Assembly (NCBI GenBank): GCA_009693345.1 | Contig: SHXL01000042.1 | Span: 1-16,888, forward strand | Direction: 5' to 3' | Length of the DNA: 16,888 bases | Origin: Betaproteobacteria bacterium | GTDB lineage: Bacteria; Pseudomonadota; Gammaproteobacteria; Burkholderiales; SG8-39 | In this document: positions 7,722 to 14,857 of the stretch, piece after piece | Layout: every line of letters starts with the position of its first letter | How positions within the stretch are numbered: position 1 is the stretch's first letter | Translations under genes and position numbers: made by a program | The notes under the pieces: generated by a model | Database searches by the model: none | Seen by the model: only the letters and a program-made list of their open reading frames with translations | Told to the model about the DNA's origin: nothing

Positions 7722-8591
7722 CTGGATCTACAGCTTCTTTTCGAGGCGGTCCTCGCCGGGGTCCTGCTCGGCTGTTTCTACGCCGCGGTAAGCGCCGGGC
7801 TCTCGATCTCTTTCGGGCTGCTCGATGTGCCGCAGGTGGCCCACCCGGCGTTCCTCGTGATGGGTGCGTACGCGACCTACGTGCTGGCGGGCTACGGCGT
7901 CGACCCGCTGCTCGCCGGGCTGCTGCTGATGCCGGTATTCTTCGTTTTTGGCCTCGGCGTCTACCAGTTCTATTACTCGACGTTCGAGGGGCGCGGTAGC
8001 GACCAGGGGCTGCGCGGCATCGCCTTCTTTTTCGGCGTCGCCTTCATCGTGCAGGTGGGCCTGATCCTCGTGTTCGGCGTCGACCAGCAGCTGGTGGACG
8101 CCTCCTACATCGGCACCAGTGTGGAGTTCGGCGAAATGCGCATCCCCAAGCGCATGCTGGTCGCATTCGGGGTCGCGCTGGCGCTGACCTCGGCACTGGC
8201 GCTCTATTTTTCCCGCACCTTCACCGGCCGGGCGATCAGGGCGGTGGCCCAGGATGAGGGGGCTCTTCGTCTCATGGGCGCCGATCCGGTGCGCATCAAG
8301 CGCTGGGCCTTCGGCATCGCCACCGCGACCTGCGCGCTCGCCGGCGCGCTGCTGATCATCGTCGGCCCGGTCGATCCGAACGTCGACCGCCTGTATATCG
8401 GCCGCACTTTCTGCGTGGTGGTGCTGGGTGGCCTTGGCAGCATGAGCGGCACGCTGGTCGCCGGCCTGATCCTCGGTATCGCCGAGTCGGTCGTGCTCAC
8501 CACGGCAGGCACCGCATGGGCGCCGGCAGTGGCCTTTGGCATTCTGCTGGTCGTCCTTGGCGTTCGTCCGGCGGGATTGTTCGGTCGTTGA
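7722..8591 (+). CDS. livH: Liv-type ABC transporter inner-membrane permease LivH
   Basis: Reading from the CTG at 7722 gives 289 residues beginning (M)DLQLLFEAVLAGVLLGCFYA, a classic LivH first helix followed by GLSISFGLLDVPQVAHPAFL. No ATG, GTG or TTG lies in frame between the upstream stop (TGA 7686-7688) and GTG 7827. Starting at that GTG would lose the first membrane helix, so CTG two bases after the binding-protein stop is the best start. A weak site (AACTAGG) precedes it. Later family features are GRAIRAVAQDEGALRLMGAD (cytoplasmic loop contacting the ATPases) and GGLGSMSGTLVAGLILGIAE. An ATG lost by a single substitution is the simplest history. Confidence 0.85.
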   Translation: MDLQLLFEAVLAGVLLGCFYAAVSAGLSISFGLLDVPQVAHPAFLVMGAYATYVLAGYGVDPLLAGLLLMPVFFVFGLGVYQFYYSTFEGRGSDQGLRGIAFFFGVAFIVQVGLILVFGVDQQLVDASYIGTSVEFGEMRIPKRMLVAFGVALALTSALALYFSRTFTGRAIRAVAQDEGALRLMGADPVRIKRWAFGIATATCALAGALLIIVGPVDPNVDRLYIGRTFCVVVLGGLGSMSGTLVAGLILGIAESVVLTTAGTAWAPAVAFGILLVVLGVRPAGLFGR

Positions 8592-8607
8592 TGCGCGGTC
8601 GTTGATG
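8582..8607 (+). repeat. direct repeat at the livH/livM junction creating a four-codon minicistron
   Basis: CGGTCGTTGATG occurs at 8582-8593 and again at 8596-8607, a period of 14. In the first copy the livH stop TGA (8589-8591) overlaps ATG 8591. That ATG reads four codons, MRGR, to TGA 8603-8605, and this TGA overlaps the real livM ATG at 8605. The ancestral state was probably one TGATG overlap. Confidence 0.85.
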
Positions 8608-9543
8608 AAACGTTTTCTCATTGGAGCGCTTGCAGTCCTGGCGTTGGCCGCCTCGATGCCGCTCATTTTCCACAACGAATATTTCTTCTTCGCCGGCTAC
8701 GTGGTGCTGCAGTTCATCGTGCTGGCGACCGCCTGGAACATCCTCGGCGGTTACGCCGGCTACGTGAACTTCGGTTCGGGCGCGTTCTTCGCGGTGGGTG
8801 CGTACACCGCGGTGGCGCTGTACAAGGCGTTCGCGCTGCCGCTGGGGCTGCAGATCCTCGCTGGCGCCGCGGCTTCGGGATTGCTCGGTTTCGGCGTCGG
8901 CATGCTGACCTTGCGCCTGCGGGGCATTTTCTTTTCCATCGCCACCATCGCGGTGGCGATCGTGCTCGAGACCGTGGTGCTGAACTGGCACTACGTGGGC
9001 GGCGCCAAGGGGCTGCCGATCATGCGGCCGGTTGAAACGCCGTTCTTCGCCAGCCACACGGTATGGCTGTTCTTCGTCATGGCGGCGCTCGCGGTGCTGG
9101 CGGTGGGCGCCGCGCGCTATATCGAGACCTCGTGGATCGGCAGGGGTTTGCGCGCGATCCGCGACAACGAGGTCGCCGCGGAGTGCTCGGGTGTGCCGAC
9201 CCTCAAGCTGAAGCTCGGCGCCGCCACGCTGTCGGGGGCGCTGATGGGCGCGGCGGGCGCTCCCTATGCCCAATACCTCTCCTTCATCGAGCCCGCCTCG
9301 ACCTTCAGCCTCAACTACGCGGTCAACGCGCTCGCCATGCCGATCATCGGCGGCATGGGGCACTGGATCGGGCCGGTGATCGGTGCGGTGCTGCTCGGCT
9401 CGGTGCAGCAGATCGTCACCGTCACCATCTCGTCGGAGATCAATGTGCTGGTGGTCGGCGTCATGCTGGTGGTTTTCGTCGTCGCCGCGCCGGAGGGGAT
9501 CCTCGGCCTTTTCCGGAAATTGTTTCCTTCCAGGAAATCATGA
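8605..9543 (+). CDS. livM: Liv-type ABC transporter inner-membrane permease LivM
   Basis: 312 residues from ATG 8605 (MKRFLIGALAVLALAASMPL). A longer in-frame reading from 8536 would start inside livH and is rejected because the family N-terminus is the hydrophobic MKRF segment. LivM hallmarks are AWNILGGYAGYVNFGSGAFF, GRGLRAIRDNEVAAECSGVP (the ATPase-coupling loop) and GGMGHWIGPVIGAVLLGSVQ. Several hydrophobic helices span the protein. It pairs with LivH to form the channel. Its start is reached through the duplicated TGATG relay, and its own TGA overlaps the next ATG (9540-9543). Confidence 0.94.
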   Translation: MKRFLIGALAVLALAASMPLIFHNEYFFFAGYVVLQFIVLATAWNILGGYAGYVNFGSGAFFAVGAYTAVALYKAFALPLGLQILAGAAASGLLGFGVGMLTLRLRGIFFSIATIAVAIVLETVVLNWHYVGGAKGLPIMRPVETPFFASHTVWLFFVMAALAVLAVGAARYIETSWIGRGLRAIRDNEVAAECSGVPTLKLKLGAATLSGALMGAAGAPYAQYLSFIEPASTFSLNYAVNALAMPIIGGMGHWIGPVIGAVLLGSVQQIVTVTISSEINVLVVGVMLVVFVVAAPEGILGLFRKLFPSRKS

Positions 9544-10244
9544 CCCCCCTCCTGCAGGTGAAGGACGTATCGAAGAATTTCGGGGGCTTTATGGCGCTCG
9601 ACGGGGTGAGCGTCGACATCGCGCAGGGAGAACGCTTCGGCCTGATCGGCCCGAACGGTTCGGGCAAGACGACGCTGATCAACTGCGTCTCGGGGGTTCT
9701 TGCGAACGACAGCGGCAGCATCCGCTTCGACGGCAGGGAGATTTCCGGGCTCCCCGCATATCAGCGCACCCGGCGCGGCATCGCGCGCAGCTTTCAGATT
9801 CCACGGCCCTTCGCCAGCATGTCGGTGCTGGAAAATCTACTGGTTCCGCTGGAGTACGCAGGCACTGGCAAGCTTGATGAAGCCCATGAAATCCTGAAGC
9901 AGATGGGTCTCGCGGACAAGGCCGCGACCCAGTCCAATCGCCTGTCGCAGGTCGAGCTGCGCAAGCTCGAACTTGCCCGCGCCATGGCGGCGCGGCCGCG
10001 CCTGCTCATTTCGGACGAAGCGATGGCGGGGCTGTCGTCGAACGAAATCAGCGAAGTTCTGGAAATCCTCTTCAAGCTGAACGCCGCCGGCATCACCATC
10101 GTCATGATCGAGCACATCATGCAGGCGGTGATGAAGTTTTCGCAGCGCGTCATCTGCCTGGACGCGGGCCGCATCATCTGCGAGGGCACGCCCGCGGCGA
10201 TCGTCGCCCATCCCGAAGTCCAGAGAGCCTACCTTGGCGCTTGA
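9540..10244 (+). CDS. livG: Liv-type ABC transporter ATP-binding protein LivG
   Basis: 234 residues from ATG 9540 (ATGA overlap with livM). Walker A is GPNGSGKTT and the Q-loop region reads IARSFQIPRPF. Walker B is LLISDEAMAGL with the catalytic Glu, and the switch His is in MIEHIM. The signature reads LSQVELRKLELARAM, without the usual glycine pair of LSGGQ. A related LTLPELKRLELARAL form occurs in a known LivG subgroup, so this is a subfamily trait rather than damage. At 234 residues it is somewhat shorter than E. coli LivG, mainly in the region after the Q-loop. It works with LivF as the ATPase pair. Confidence 0.93.
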   Translation: MTPLLQVKDVSKNFGGFMALDGVSVDIAQGERFGLIGPNGSGKTTLINCVSGVLANDSGSIRFDGREISGLPAYQRTRRGIARSFQIPRPFASMSVLENLLVPLEYAGTGKLDEAHEILKQMGLADKAATQSNRLSQVELRKLELARAMAARPRLLISDEAMAGLSSNEISEVLEILFKLNAAGITIVMIEHIMQAVMKFSQRVICLDAGRIICEGTPAAIVAHPEVQRAYLGA

Positions 10245-10971
10245 GTTGACAATCAGCGGCATCGACGCCGCCTACGGCGCCGTCCGGGCGCTGCAGGGCG
10301 TCTCCATCTCGGTGAAGGACGGCGAGACAGTGGCGTTGCTCGGCACCAACGGCAACGGAAAAAGCACCCTGATGAAGTGCGTTATGGGGATTGTTCGTCC
10401 CTCCACGGGAAAAATAGAACTGAAAATTGAAAATAAAAATCACGATCTCACGCGCCTCTCCACCGAGGAAATCGTCAGCCTGGGCGTGGCCATGGTGCCG
10501 GAGGGCCGGCGGCTGTTTCCGAAGCTCACCGTGGAGGAGAACCTGCTGCTGGGCGCGTTCCGGCCGCAGGCGCGGCCCGACATCGCGAAGAACCTCGCGC
10601 TGTGCTACGAGACCTTCGACGTGCTGAAGCAGCGCCGCGGCCAGCTGGCCGGCTCGATGTCCGGCGGCCAGCAGCAGATGCTGGCGATCGCGCGCGCGCT
10701 CATGTCCTCGCCGAAACTCCTCCTGGTGGACGAGCCCTCCGTCGGCCTGTCGCCGCTCCTCGTCTCCAACACGATCACCATGATCAAGCAGCTGAAGGAG
10801 CGCCACGGCCTCACGGTGCTGATGGCGGAACAGAATTTCCACCAGGCGATCCGCATCGCGGACCGCGGCTACCTCATCGTGCACGGCGAGATCGTGTTCG
10901 AGGGCGAGTCGGTCGCCGACCTCGAAGCCAACGATCTGGTGAAGAATTACTATCTGGGTACCGCGGGCTGA
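10234..10971 (+). CDS. livF: Liv-type ABC transporter ATP-binding protein LivF
   Basis: 245 residues from TTG 10234 (MALELTISGIDAAYGAVRAL), overlapping livG by 11 bases. No better start lies nearby, and GAGAG at 10223-10227 can serve as the ribosome site. Walker A GTNGNGKST, the signature MSGGQQQML, Walker B LLLVDEPSVGLSP and the LivF-typical MVPEGRRLFPKLTVEENLL are all intact. Bases 10407-10440 code for GKIELKIENKNHD with a very AT-rich codon choice, unlike the surrounding GC-rich codons. This closes the five-gene transporter set; the binding protein, two permeases and both ATPases are all present. Confidence 0.94.
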   Translation: MALELTISGIDAAYGAVRALQGVSISVKDGETVALLGTNGNGKSTLMKCVMGIVRPSTGKIELKIENKNHDLTRLSTEEIVSLGVAMVPEGRRLFPKLTVEENLLLGAFRPQARPDIAKNLALCYETFDVLKQRRGQLAGSMSGGQQQMLAIARALMSSPKLLLVDEPSVGLSPLLVSNTITMIKQLKERHGLTVLMAEQNFHQAIRIADRGYLIVHGEIVFEGESVADLEANDLVKNYYLGTAG

Positions 10972-11045
10972 TTGATTCGGATCAAGGCGCGCTCCGGCGC
11001 CTGGCGCAGCATGACGGGATCCAGTCCGCCCGCGGGAGGTGAACC

Positions 11046-11414
11046 ATGGAACCTTCGCATCCGCTTCTCCACGTGACGCACGAGGTGCTCAACCAGGCGC
11101 CGGCCTATGTGCCCGATGGCACCGTGCCGCAATGGGGCGCAGACGGCGGCGGGCTGCGGGCGGAACTCAAGAGCAGGGGGGCGACGCTGCACTGTAGCAA
11201 GCCGACCAGCGCAGTGGTGCACTACGACGTCTACCGCGCCGACGACGGCGGGAAGGTGAAGATCGTCGACGGCGTGAAGGCGAACCAGTGGACCGATAGC
11301 AGTATTCTCGGCGGCATGCATTACCGCTATTACATCCGGGCCTGCGATGCCTCCGGCGTCACCAGCGCGCCGTCGAACAGCGTGCTGGTCTTGCCGCCGG
11401 TTCCGACGGCTTGA
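11046..11414 (+). CDS. small fibronectin type III-like protein of unknown role
   Basis: 122 residues from ATG 11046 with a GGGAGGTGA ribosome site just upstream. The C-terminal ~75 residues look like a fibronectin type III sandwich: VVHYDVYRADDGGKVKIV, then WTDSSILGGMHYRYYIRACD (the Y-x-Y strand) and SGVTSAPSNSVLV at the end. No signal peptide or membrane segment is seen, so it appears cytoplasmic, which is unusual for this fold. It follows livF by 74 bases and its TGA overlaps the TTG start of the EamA transporter by four bases. I do not know its function; the N-terminal 45 residues match nothing I recognise. Confidence 0.68.
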   Translation: MEPSHPLLHVTHEVLNQAPAYVPDGTVPQWGADGGGLRAELKSRGATLHCSKPTSAVVHYDVYRADDGGKVKIVDGVKANQWTDSSILGGMHYRYYIRACDASGVTSAPSNSVLVLPPVPTA

Positions 11415-12298
11415 GCGCCGAACGCAAGACGCCCGCCGCCGCCGCCGTGTCGGTGATGGTGCTGCTGTGCTTCATCTGGGGGGTGGGCCACGTCGCCGCG
11501 AAATTCGCCGCGCAGGGCATTTCGCTCGTATTCCAGTCCGGCATCCGCTCGGTGGTCGCCACCGGCCTGCTGCTCGCCTGGGTGCATTACAGGAATATTC
11601 CGCTGTGGCAGCGCGACCGGACCTTCTTGCCGGGCATTTTCGCGGGGCTGCTGTTCGCGGGCGAATTCGTATTCATCTTCGCCGGCCTCGCGACGACCGA
11701 TGCGGCGCGCATGGTCGTGTTCGTGTACCTCGCACCGTGCATGACCGCCTTCGGGCTGCATTTCCTCATTCCGCAGGAGCGCCTGAATGCGCGCCAGTGG
11801 GCCGGGGTCCTGCTTGCGTTCGCGGGCGTGGCGGTGGCTTTCGGCGACGGCTTCGCCGGCGGCCGCGGCACGCTGCTCGGGGATTTCTTCGGCCTGATGG
11901 GCGCGGTGTTCTGGGCCGCGACCACGGTGGTGATCCGTACCACGCGCCTCGCGTCGGTGAGCGCCCCCAAGACGCTCTTCTACCAGCTCGCGGTCTCGGG
12001 GCCGGTGCTGCTCGCGGTTTCCTGGATGATGGGCGAGCCGGGCGTGATCCGGCTCACGCCGCTCATCGTCGCGGCCTTCGTCTACCAGTGCGCAGTGGTG
12101 GCCTTCGCCAGCTTCCTCACGTGGTTCTGGCTGCTGCGCCATTACCTCGCGTCCCGCCTCGGGGTGCTCACCTTTCTCACGCCGCTGTTCGGCGTGATGG
12201 CCGGCGTGCTGCTGCTGGGCGAGCCGTTGACGCCGTCGTTCGCGATTGCCGCATTGCTCGTGGGCGGGGGTATATTTCTCGTAAATCTGAAAGGCTGA
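11411..12298 (+). CDS. EamA-family drug/metabolite transporter
   Basis: 295 residues, about ten membrane helices in two EamA repeats. The first begins VMVLLCFIWGVGHVAAKFAA and the second GLMGAVFWAATTVVIRTTR. Typical closing features are YLASRLGVLTFLTPLFGVMA and GVLLLGEPLTPSF. Such proteins are 10-TM exporters or exchangers of amino acids, nucleotides or drugs in the inner membrane; the substrate is unknown. The start is TTG 11411, overlapping the previous stop as TTGA, and no ATG lies close in frame. It is probably the last working gene of the Liv transcript, since the next gene is broken. Confidence 0.9.
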   Translation: MSAERKTPAAAAVSVMVLLCFIWGVGHVAAKFAAQGISLVFQSGIRSVVATGLLLAWVHYRNIPLWQRDRTFLPGIFAGLLFAGEFVFIFAGLATTDAARMVVFVYLAPCMTAFGLHFLIPQERLNARQWAGVLLAFAGVAVAFGDGFAGGRGTLLGDFFGLMGAVFWAATTVVIRTTRLASVSAPKTLFYQLAVSGPVLLAVSWMMGEPGVIRLTPLIVAAFVYQCAVVAFASFLTWFWLLRHYLASRLGVLTFLTPLFGVMAGVLLLGEPLTPSFAIAALLVGGGIFLVNLKG

Positions 12299-12299
12299 C

Positions 12300-12781
12300 A
12301 TGAAATCATTCTTGATCGTCCACGCAAGAGGCCTATCTCGAACTGGTGGCGCAGTTCGAGAAGGATACGGGGCACAAGGTCACGACGGTTTTTCGGGCAC
12401 GCTCAACGTTTAGAAGCGCCTTGTGGATGGCGAGCCCTGCGACCTCATCATCATGGCGGGCCCGGCGATCGACGATCAGATCAGGCTGGGCAAGGCGGTC
12501 GCCGGCAGCCGCGTCGATTTCGCCAAGTCCGGCACCGGGCTCGCGGTGTGCGAGGGTGCGGCGAAACTGAAATCGGCTTCCAGCAGATTAGCGAGCTGGT
12601 GCATTTCGCCGGCATCGATTATGTCGGCCCGCTGCCGGGGGATCTGCAGCGCATGACGATGTTCTTCGCCGGCGTCCATGCGGGCGCAACGCAGGCGGAC
12701 GCGGCAAAGGCGCCGGTTAAATTCATTACCGCGCCGGCCGTGGCAGCGGTCATCAGGAAGCGCGGTCTGGAACCCGGCTGA
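12300..12781 (+). pseudogene. decayed ModA-like periplasmic binding protein
   Basis: Pieces of one binding protein are spread over several frames. An ATG at 12300 opens a frame that ends early. The frame of 12346 carries LVAQFEKDTGHKVTTVF. The frame of 12423 carries DGEPCDLIIMAGPAIDDQIR and GSRVDFAKSGTGLAVCEGA. The frame of 12548 carries EIGFQQISELVHFAGIDYVG, PLPGDLQ and FITAPAVAAVIRKRGLEPG to TGA 12779-12781. These are consecutive parts of the ModA-like extracellular binding family (molybdate-type fold, role often unknown). About 70-80 residues are missing between VCEGAAKL and EIGFQQ, another piece is missing before DGEPCD, and at least two frameshifts are present. No product is expected. 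The 3' end overlaps the end of the histidine kinase gene on the other strand by 29 bases. Confidence 0.82.
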
Positions 12782-13673
12782 CAGCCGGAACCGGCGGGGG
12801 TGCGGGCACGGTGAACCAGAAGGTCGCGCCGCGGTCGGTCGCCGCCTCCGCCCAGATCGTGCCGCCATGGCGCGCGACGATCCGCTGCACGATGGCAAGC
12901 CCGATGCCACTGCCCTCGAACTGCGCGTCGCTGTGGGGACGTTCGAAGGCGCCAAAGAGCTTGCCGGCATACTGCATGTCGAATCCAACGCCGTTGTCGC
13001 GCACGAAGTAGGCCTGCTTGCCTGCGTCCCAGCCGATTTCGATCCGGGCAAGCTCGCGCGTCCTTGAATACTTGAGCGCATTGCCGATGAGATTGGCCCA
13101 CACCTGGTGAAGCAGCACGGGGTCGCCTTCGCATTCCGGAAGGTTCCCGATCCGGACTTCAGCCCGCGTCGCGTCCGCAAGTTCGCGCAACGCATCGCGC
13201 GCAAGGGCGTCCATCGATTGCGGCAGGCGCTGGATCTTGGCGCGCCCGAGGCGCGCGAACCCTAGCAGGCCTTCGATCAGATTGACCATGCGCTCGGCAT
13301 TTTGCTCAATCACGTCGAGCAGGTGTTTGCCGTCATCGCTCAGGCGCGGCGACTCGCTGGTGCGCAGCAGGTGTGCGAAGCCGCTGACCGCGCCGACCGG
13401 TGCGCGCAGGTCGTGCGACACGGAATAGGTAAAGGCGTCGAGTTCCTTGATCACGTCGCGCAGTTCGGCGGTGCGCTCCTCGACACGTCCCTCGAGTTCG
13501 ACGTTGAACTTCTCGATCCGTTCGCGCGACTCGCGGGCCTCCGTGATGTCGATCACCACGAAGACGAGGTAGCCCAGCACCGAGCCGAGGCCCAGGCGCT
13601 TGAACAAAGGCACGACGATCACGCCCGCGGCGAGATAGACGAGCGCCTGGTGGAGAAATCCGTGATCCTGCAT
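12753..13673 (-). CDS. chimeric histidine kinase with a KefB/KefC-like antiporter N-terminus
   Basis: 306 residues. Residues 1-36 (MQDHGFLHQALVYLAAGVIV, then VPLFKRLGLGSVLGYL) closely match the first helix of KefB/KefC K+/H+ antiporters. Residue 37 onward (VFVVIDITEARESRERIEK) is the tail of a PAS domain and its coiled coil. A complete kinase core follows: SVSHDLRAP with phospho-acceptor H87, N-box NLIGNALKYS, G1 DNGVGFD, F-box LFGAFERPH and G2 GSGIGLAIV. The junction lies near 13565. The simplest reading is a deletion joining the start of a kef gene in frame to a downstream kinase gene. The result would be a kinase tethered by one membrane helix and lacking its sensor. ATG 13673 has GGAG upstream. 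No response regulator is nearby. Assembly chimerism is the alternative. Confidence 0.8.
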   Translation of the reverse strand: MQDHGFLHQALVYLAAGVIVVPLFKRLGLGSVLGYLVFVVIDITEARESRERIEKFNVELEGRVEERTAELRDVIKELDAFTYSVSHDLRAPVGAVSGFAHLLRTSESPRLSDDGKHLLDVIEQNAERMVNLIEGLLGFARLGRAKIQRLPQSMDALARDALRELADATRAEVRIGNLPECEGDPVLLHQVWANLIGNALKYSRTRELARIEIGWDAGKQAYFVRDNGVGFDMQYAGKLFGAFERPHSDAQFEGSGIGLAIVQRIVARHGGTIWAEAATDRGATFWFTVPAPPPVPAVSRVPDRAS

Positions 13674-13715
13674 CGCGATGCTCCGTTCGGGAAAGTGGCG
13701 ATGAATCTAGCGCGG

Positions 13716-13721
13716 TAGAAT
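13716..13721 (+). promoter_or_regulatory. candidate -10 box close to the flavin reductase start
   Basis: TAGAAT lies only 7 bases before ATG 13729. If used, transcription would start at or right next to the ATG, giving a leaderless or nearly leaderless message. This fits the absence of a ribosome binding site before the ATG. No clear -35 is seen. Confidence 0.38.
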
Positions 13722-13728
13722 CCGGCCC

Positions 13729-14289
13729 ATGGCAAAGCCGATCGACAGGGCGCAGTTCGCCGCGGAATTCAAGCTCGGCATGCGCAGCCTGGCCGGCACG
13801 GTGAACATCATCACCTGCCGCCATGAAGGCCATCTCTACGGCATGACCGCGACCGCGGTGTGCTCGGCCACCGCGGAGCCGCCGACGGTGCTCGTCTGCA
13901 TCAACCGCGGCAGCACCACCCACGAGGCCGTCGCCAGGGCGGAAATTTTCTGCGTCAACGTGCTGCGCCACGAGGATCGCGAGCTCTCGAGCCTGTTTAG
14001 CGGCGCTCATGGCAGCAACATGCGGGGCGAGGCGAGGTTCCGCGCGGAGCAGTGGGAGAAGTTGGCCACCGGCGCGCCGGTGCTGAAGAATGCGCTGGTG
14101 GCGTTCGATTGCCGGGTGGTCAACCGGATGGCGCATGGCACGCATACGGTCTACCTGGGCGAAGTGCAGCAACTCCTCATCGGCAGGAAGGGCAAGCCGC
14201 TGCTTTATGCCGACGGCCAGTACGCCAAGTTCGCCTCGCTGGCGAATGGCGAGCCGCTCCCCGAAGGCTTGGACTACTGGGGCGAATAG
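13729..14289 (+). CDS. flavin reductase-like (FMN-binding) protein
   Basis: 186 residues with the flavin reductase-like split barrel: MRSLAGTVNIITCR, GMTATAVCSATAEPPTVLVC, INRGSTTHEAV, FCVNVLRHEDRELSSLFSG, and GTHTVYLGEVQQLL near the C-terminus. These are the usual FMN-contact segments of HpaC/DIM6-type NAD(P)H:flavin oxidoreductases. They supply reduced flavin to a partner monooxygenase. No such monooxygenase is next to it; instead two chromate transporter halves follow three bases later. Reduced flavin can chemically reduce chromate, so a link is possible but only inferred. There is no ribosome binding site before the ATG. It diverges from the kinase gene over 55 bases. Confidence 0.9.
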   Translation: MAKPIDRAQFAAEFKLGMRSLAGTVNIITCRHEGHLYGMTATAVCSATAEPPTVLVCINRGSTTHEAVARAEIFCVNVLRHEDRELSSLFSGAHGSNMRGEARFRAEQWEKLATGAPVLKNALVAFDCRVVNRMAHGTHTVYLGEVQQLLIGRKGKPLLYADGQYAKFASLANGEPLPEGLDYWGE

Positions 14290-14292
14290 GAA

Positions 14293-14844
14293 TTGGAAAA
14301 CGCGTCGCCCGCGCCTCCGAAGTCATTGCTCGAGCTGTATCTGGGTTTTCTTTCCATAGGAGCGCGCTCATTCGGCGGCGTGTTGCCCTGGGCGCACCTG
14401 ACGATGGTCGAGGAGCGGCGCTGGATTGCGCCGGGTGACTTCGCCGAGGTGCTGGCGCTCTGCCAGTTCCTGCCCGGCCCCAATGTGGGCAACGTGTCGG
14501 TGGTCCTGGGGCGGCGCTGGTTCGGGCCAATCGGCTCGGTCGTGGCTTTTGCCGGTCTGATGGCATTGCCTCTGGTCTGGGTTTTCGGACTCGCTCTCCT
14601 TTATGCGGATTTCTCTTCCGTTCCGGGGGTAAAGGCGGTTGTTACGGGCGTCGGCATCGCCGGCGGCGGCCTGTTCATCGGCACCGCGCTCAAGCTCGCC
14701 AAGCCGCTGGTGCATAAGCCCTGGGGCATCGCGCTCGCCGCATCGTGTTTCGGCGTCATCGCGATCGGCCGCGTGTCGCTGTTCGCGGTACTTCCGGCCG
14801 CGGCCCTGCTCGGGTGGTTTGCCGCGCGTAGAGGGTTGATCTGA
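14293..14844 (+). CDS. chrA: short-chain chromate transporter (CHR) subunit, first half
   Basis: 183 residues, one CHR domain, several hydrophobic helices. Key segments are LYLGFLSIGARSFGGVLPWA, MVEERRWIAPGDFAEVLALC, QFLPGPNVGNVSVVLG (the conserved PGPN) and GWFAARRGLI at the end. Short-chain CHR proteins occur as tandem pairs that together equal one full-length ChrA, and the second half follows 13 bases later. Full ChrA exports chromate from the cytoplasm. The start is TTG 14293; AGGAA directly abuts it, which is too close for a good site, and an alternative TTG at 14326 would remove 11 residues. It is probably co-transcribed with the flavin reductase. Confidence 0.88.
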   Translation: MENASPAPPKSLLELYLGFLSIGARSFGGVLPWAHLTMVEERRWIAPGDFAEVLALCQFLPGPNVGNVSVVLGRRWFGPIGSVVAFAGLMALPLVWVFGLALLYADFSSVPGVKAVVTGVGIAGGGLFIGTALKLAKPLVHKPWGIALAASCFGVIAIGRVSLFAVLPAAALLGWFAARRGLI

Positions 14845-14857
14845 TGCGCCTCGTCTG

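Noticed and set aside
7728..8675. 315-codon minus-strand frame over livH
   Set aside because: It is composition-driven. The plus frame gives recognisable permease helices across the whole length.
11330..12301. 323-codon minus frame and 318-codon second plus frame over the EamA gene
   Set aside because: Neither shows membrane helices or motifs; the frame of 11411 gives an intact EamA protein.
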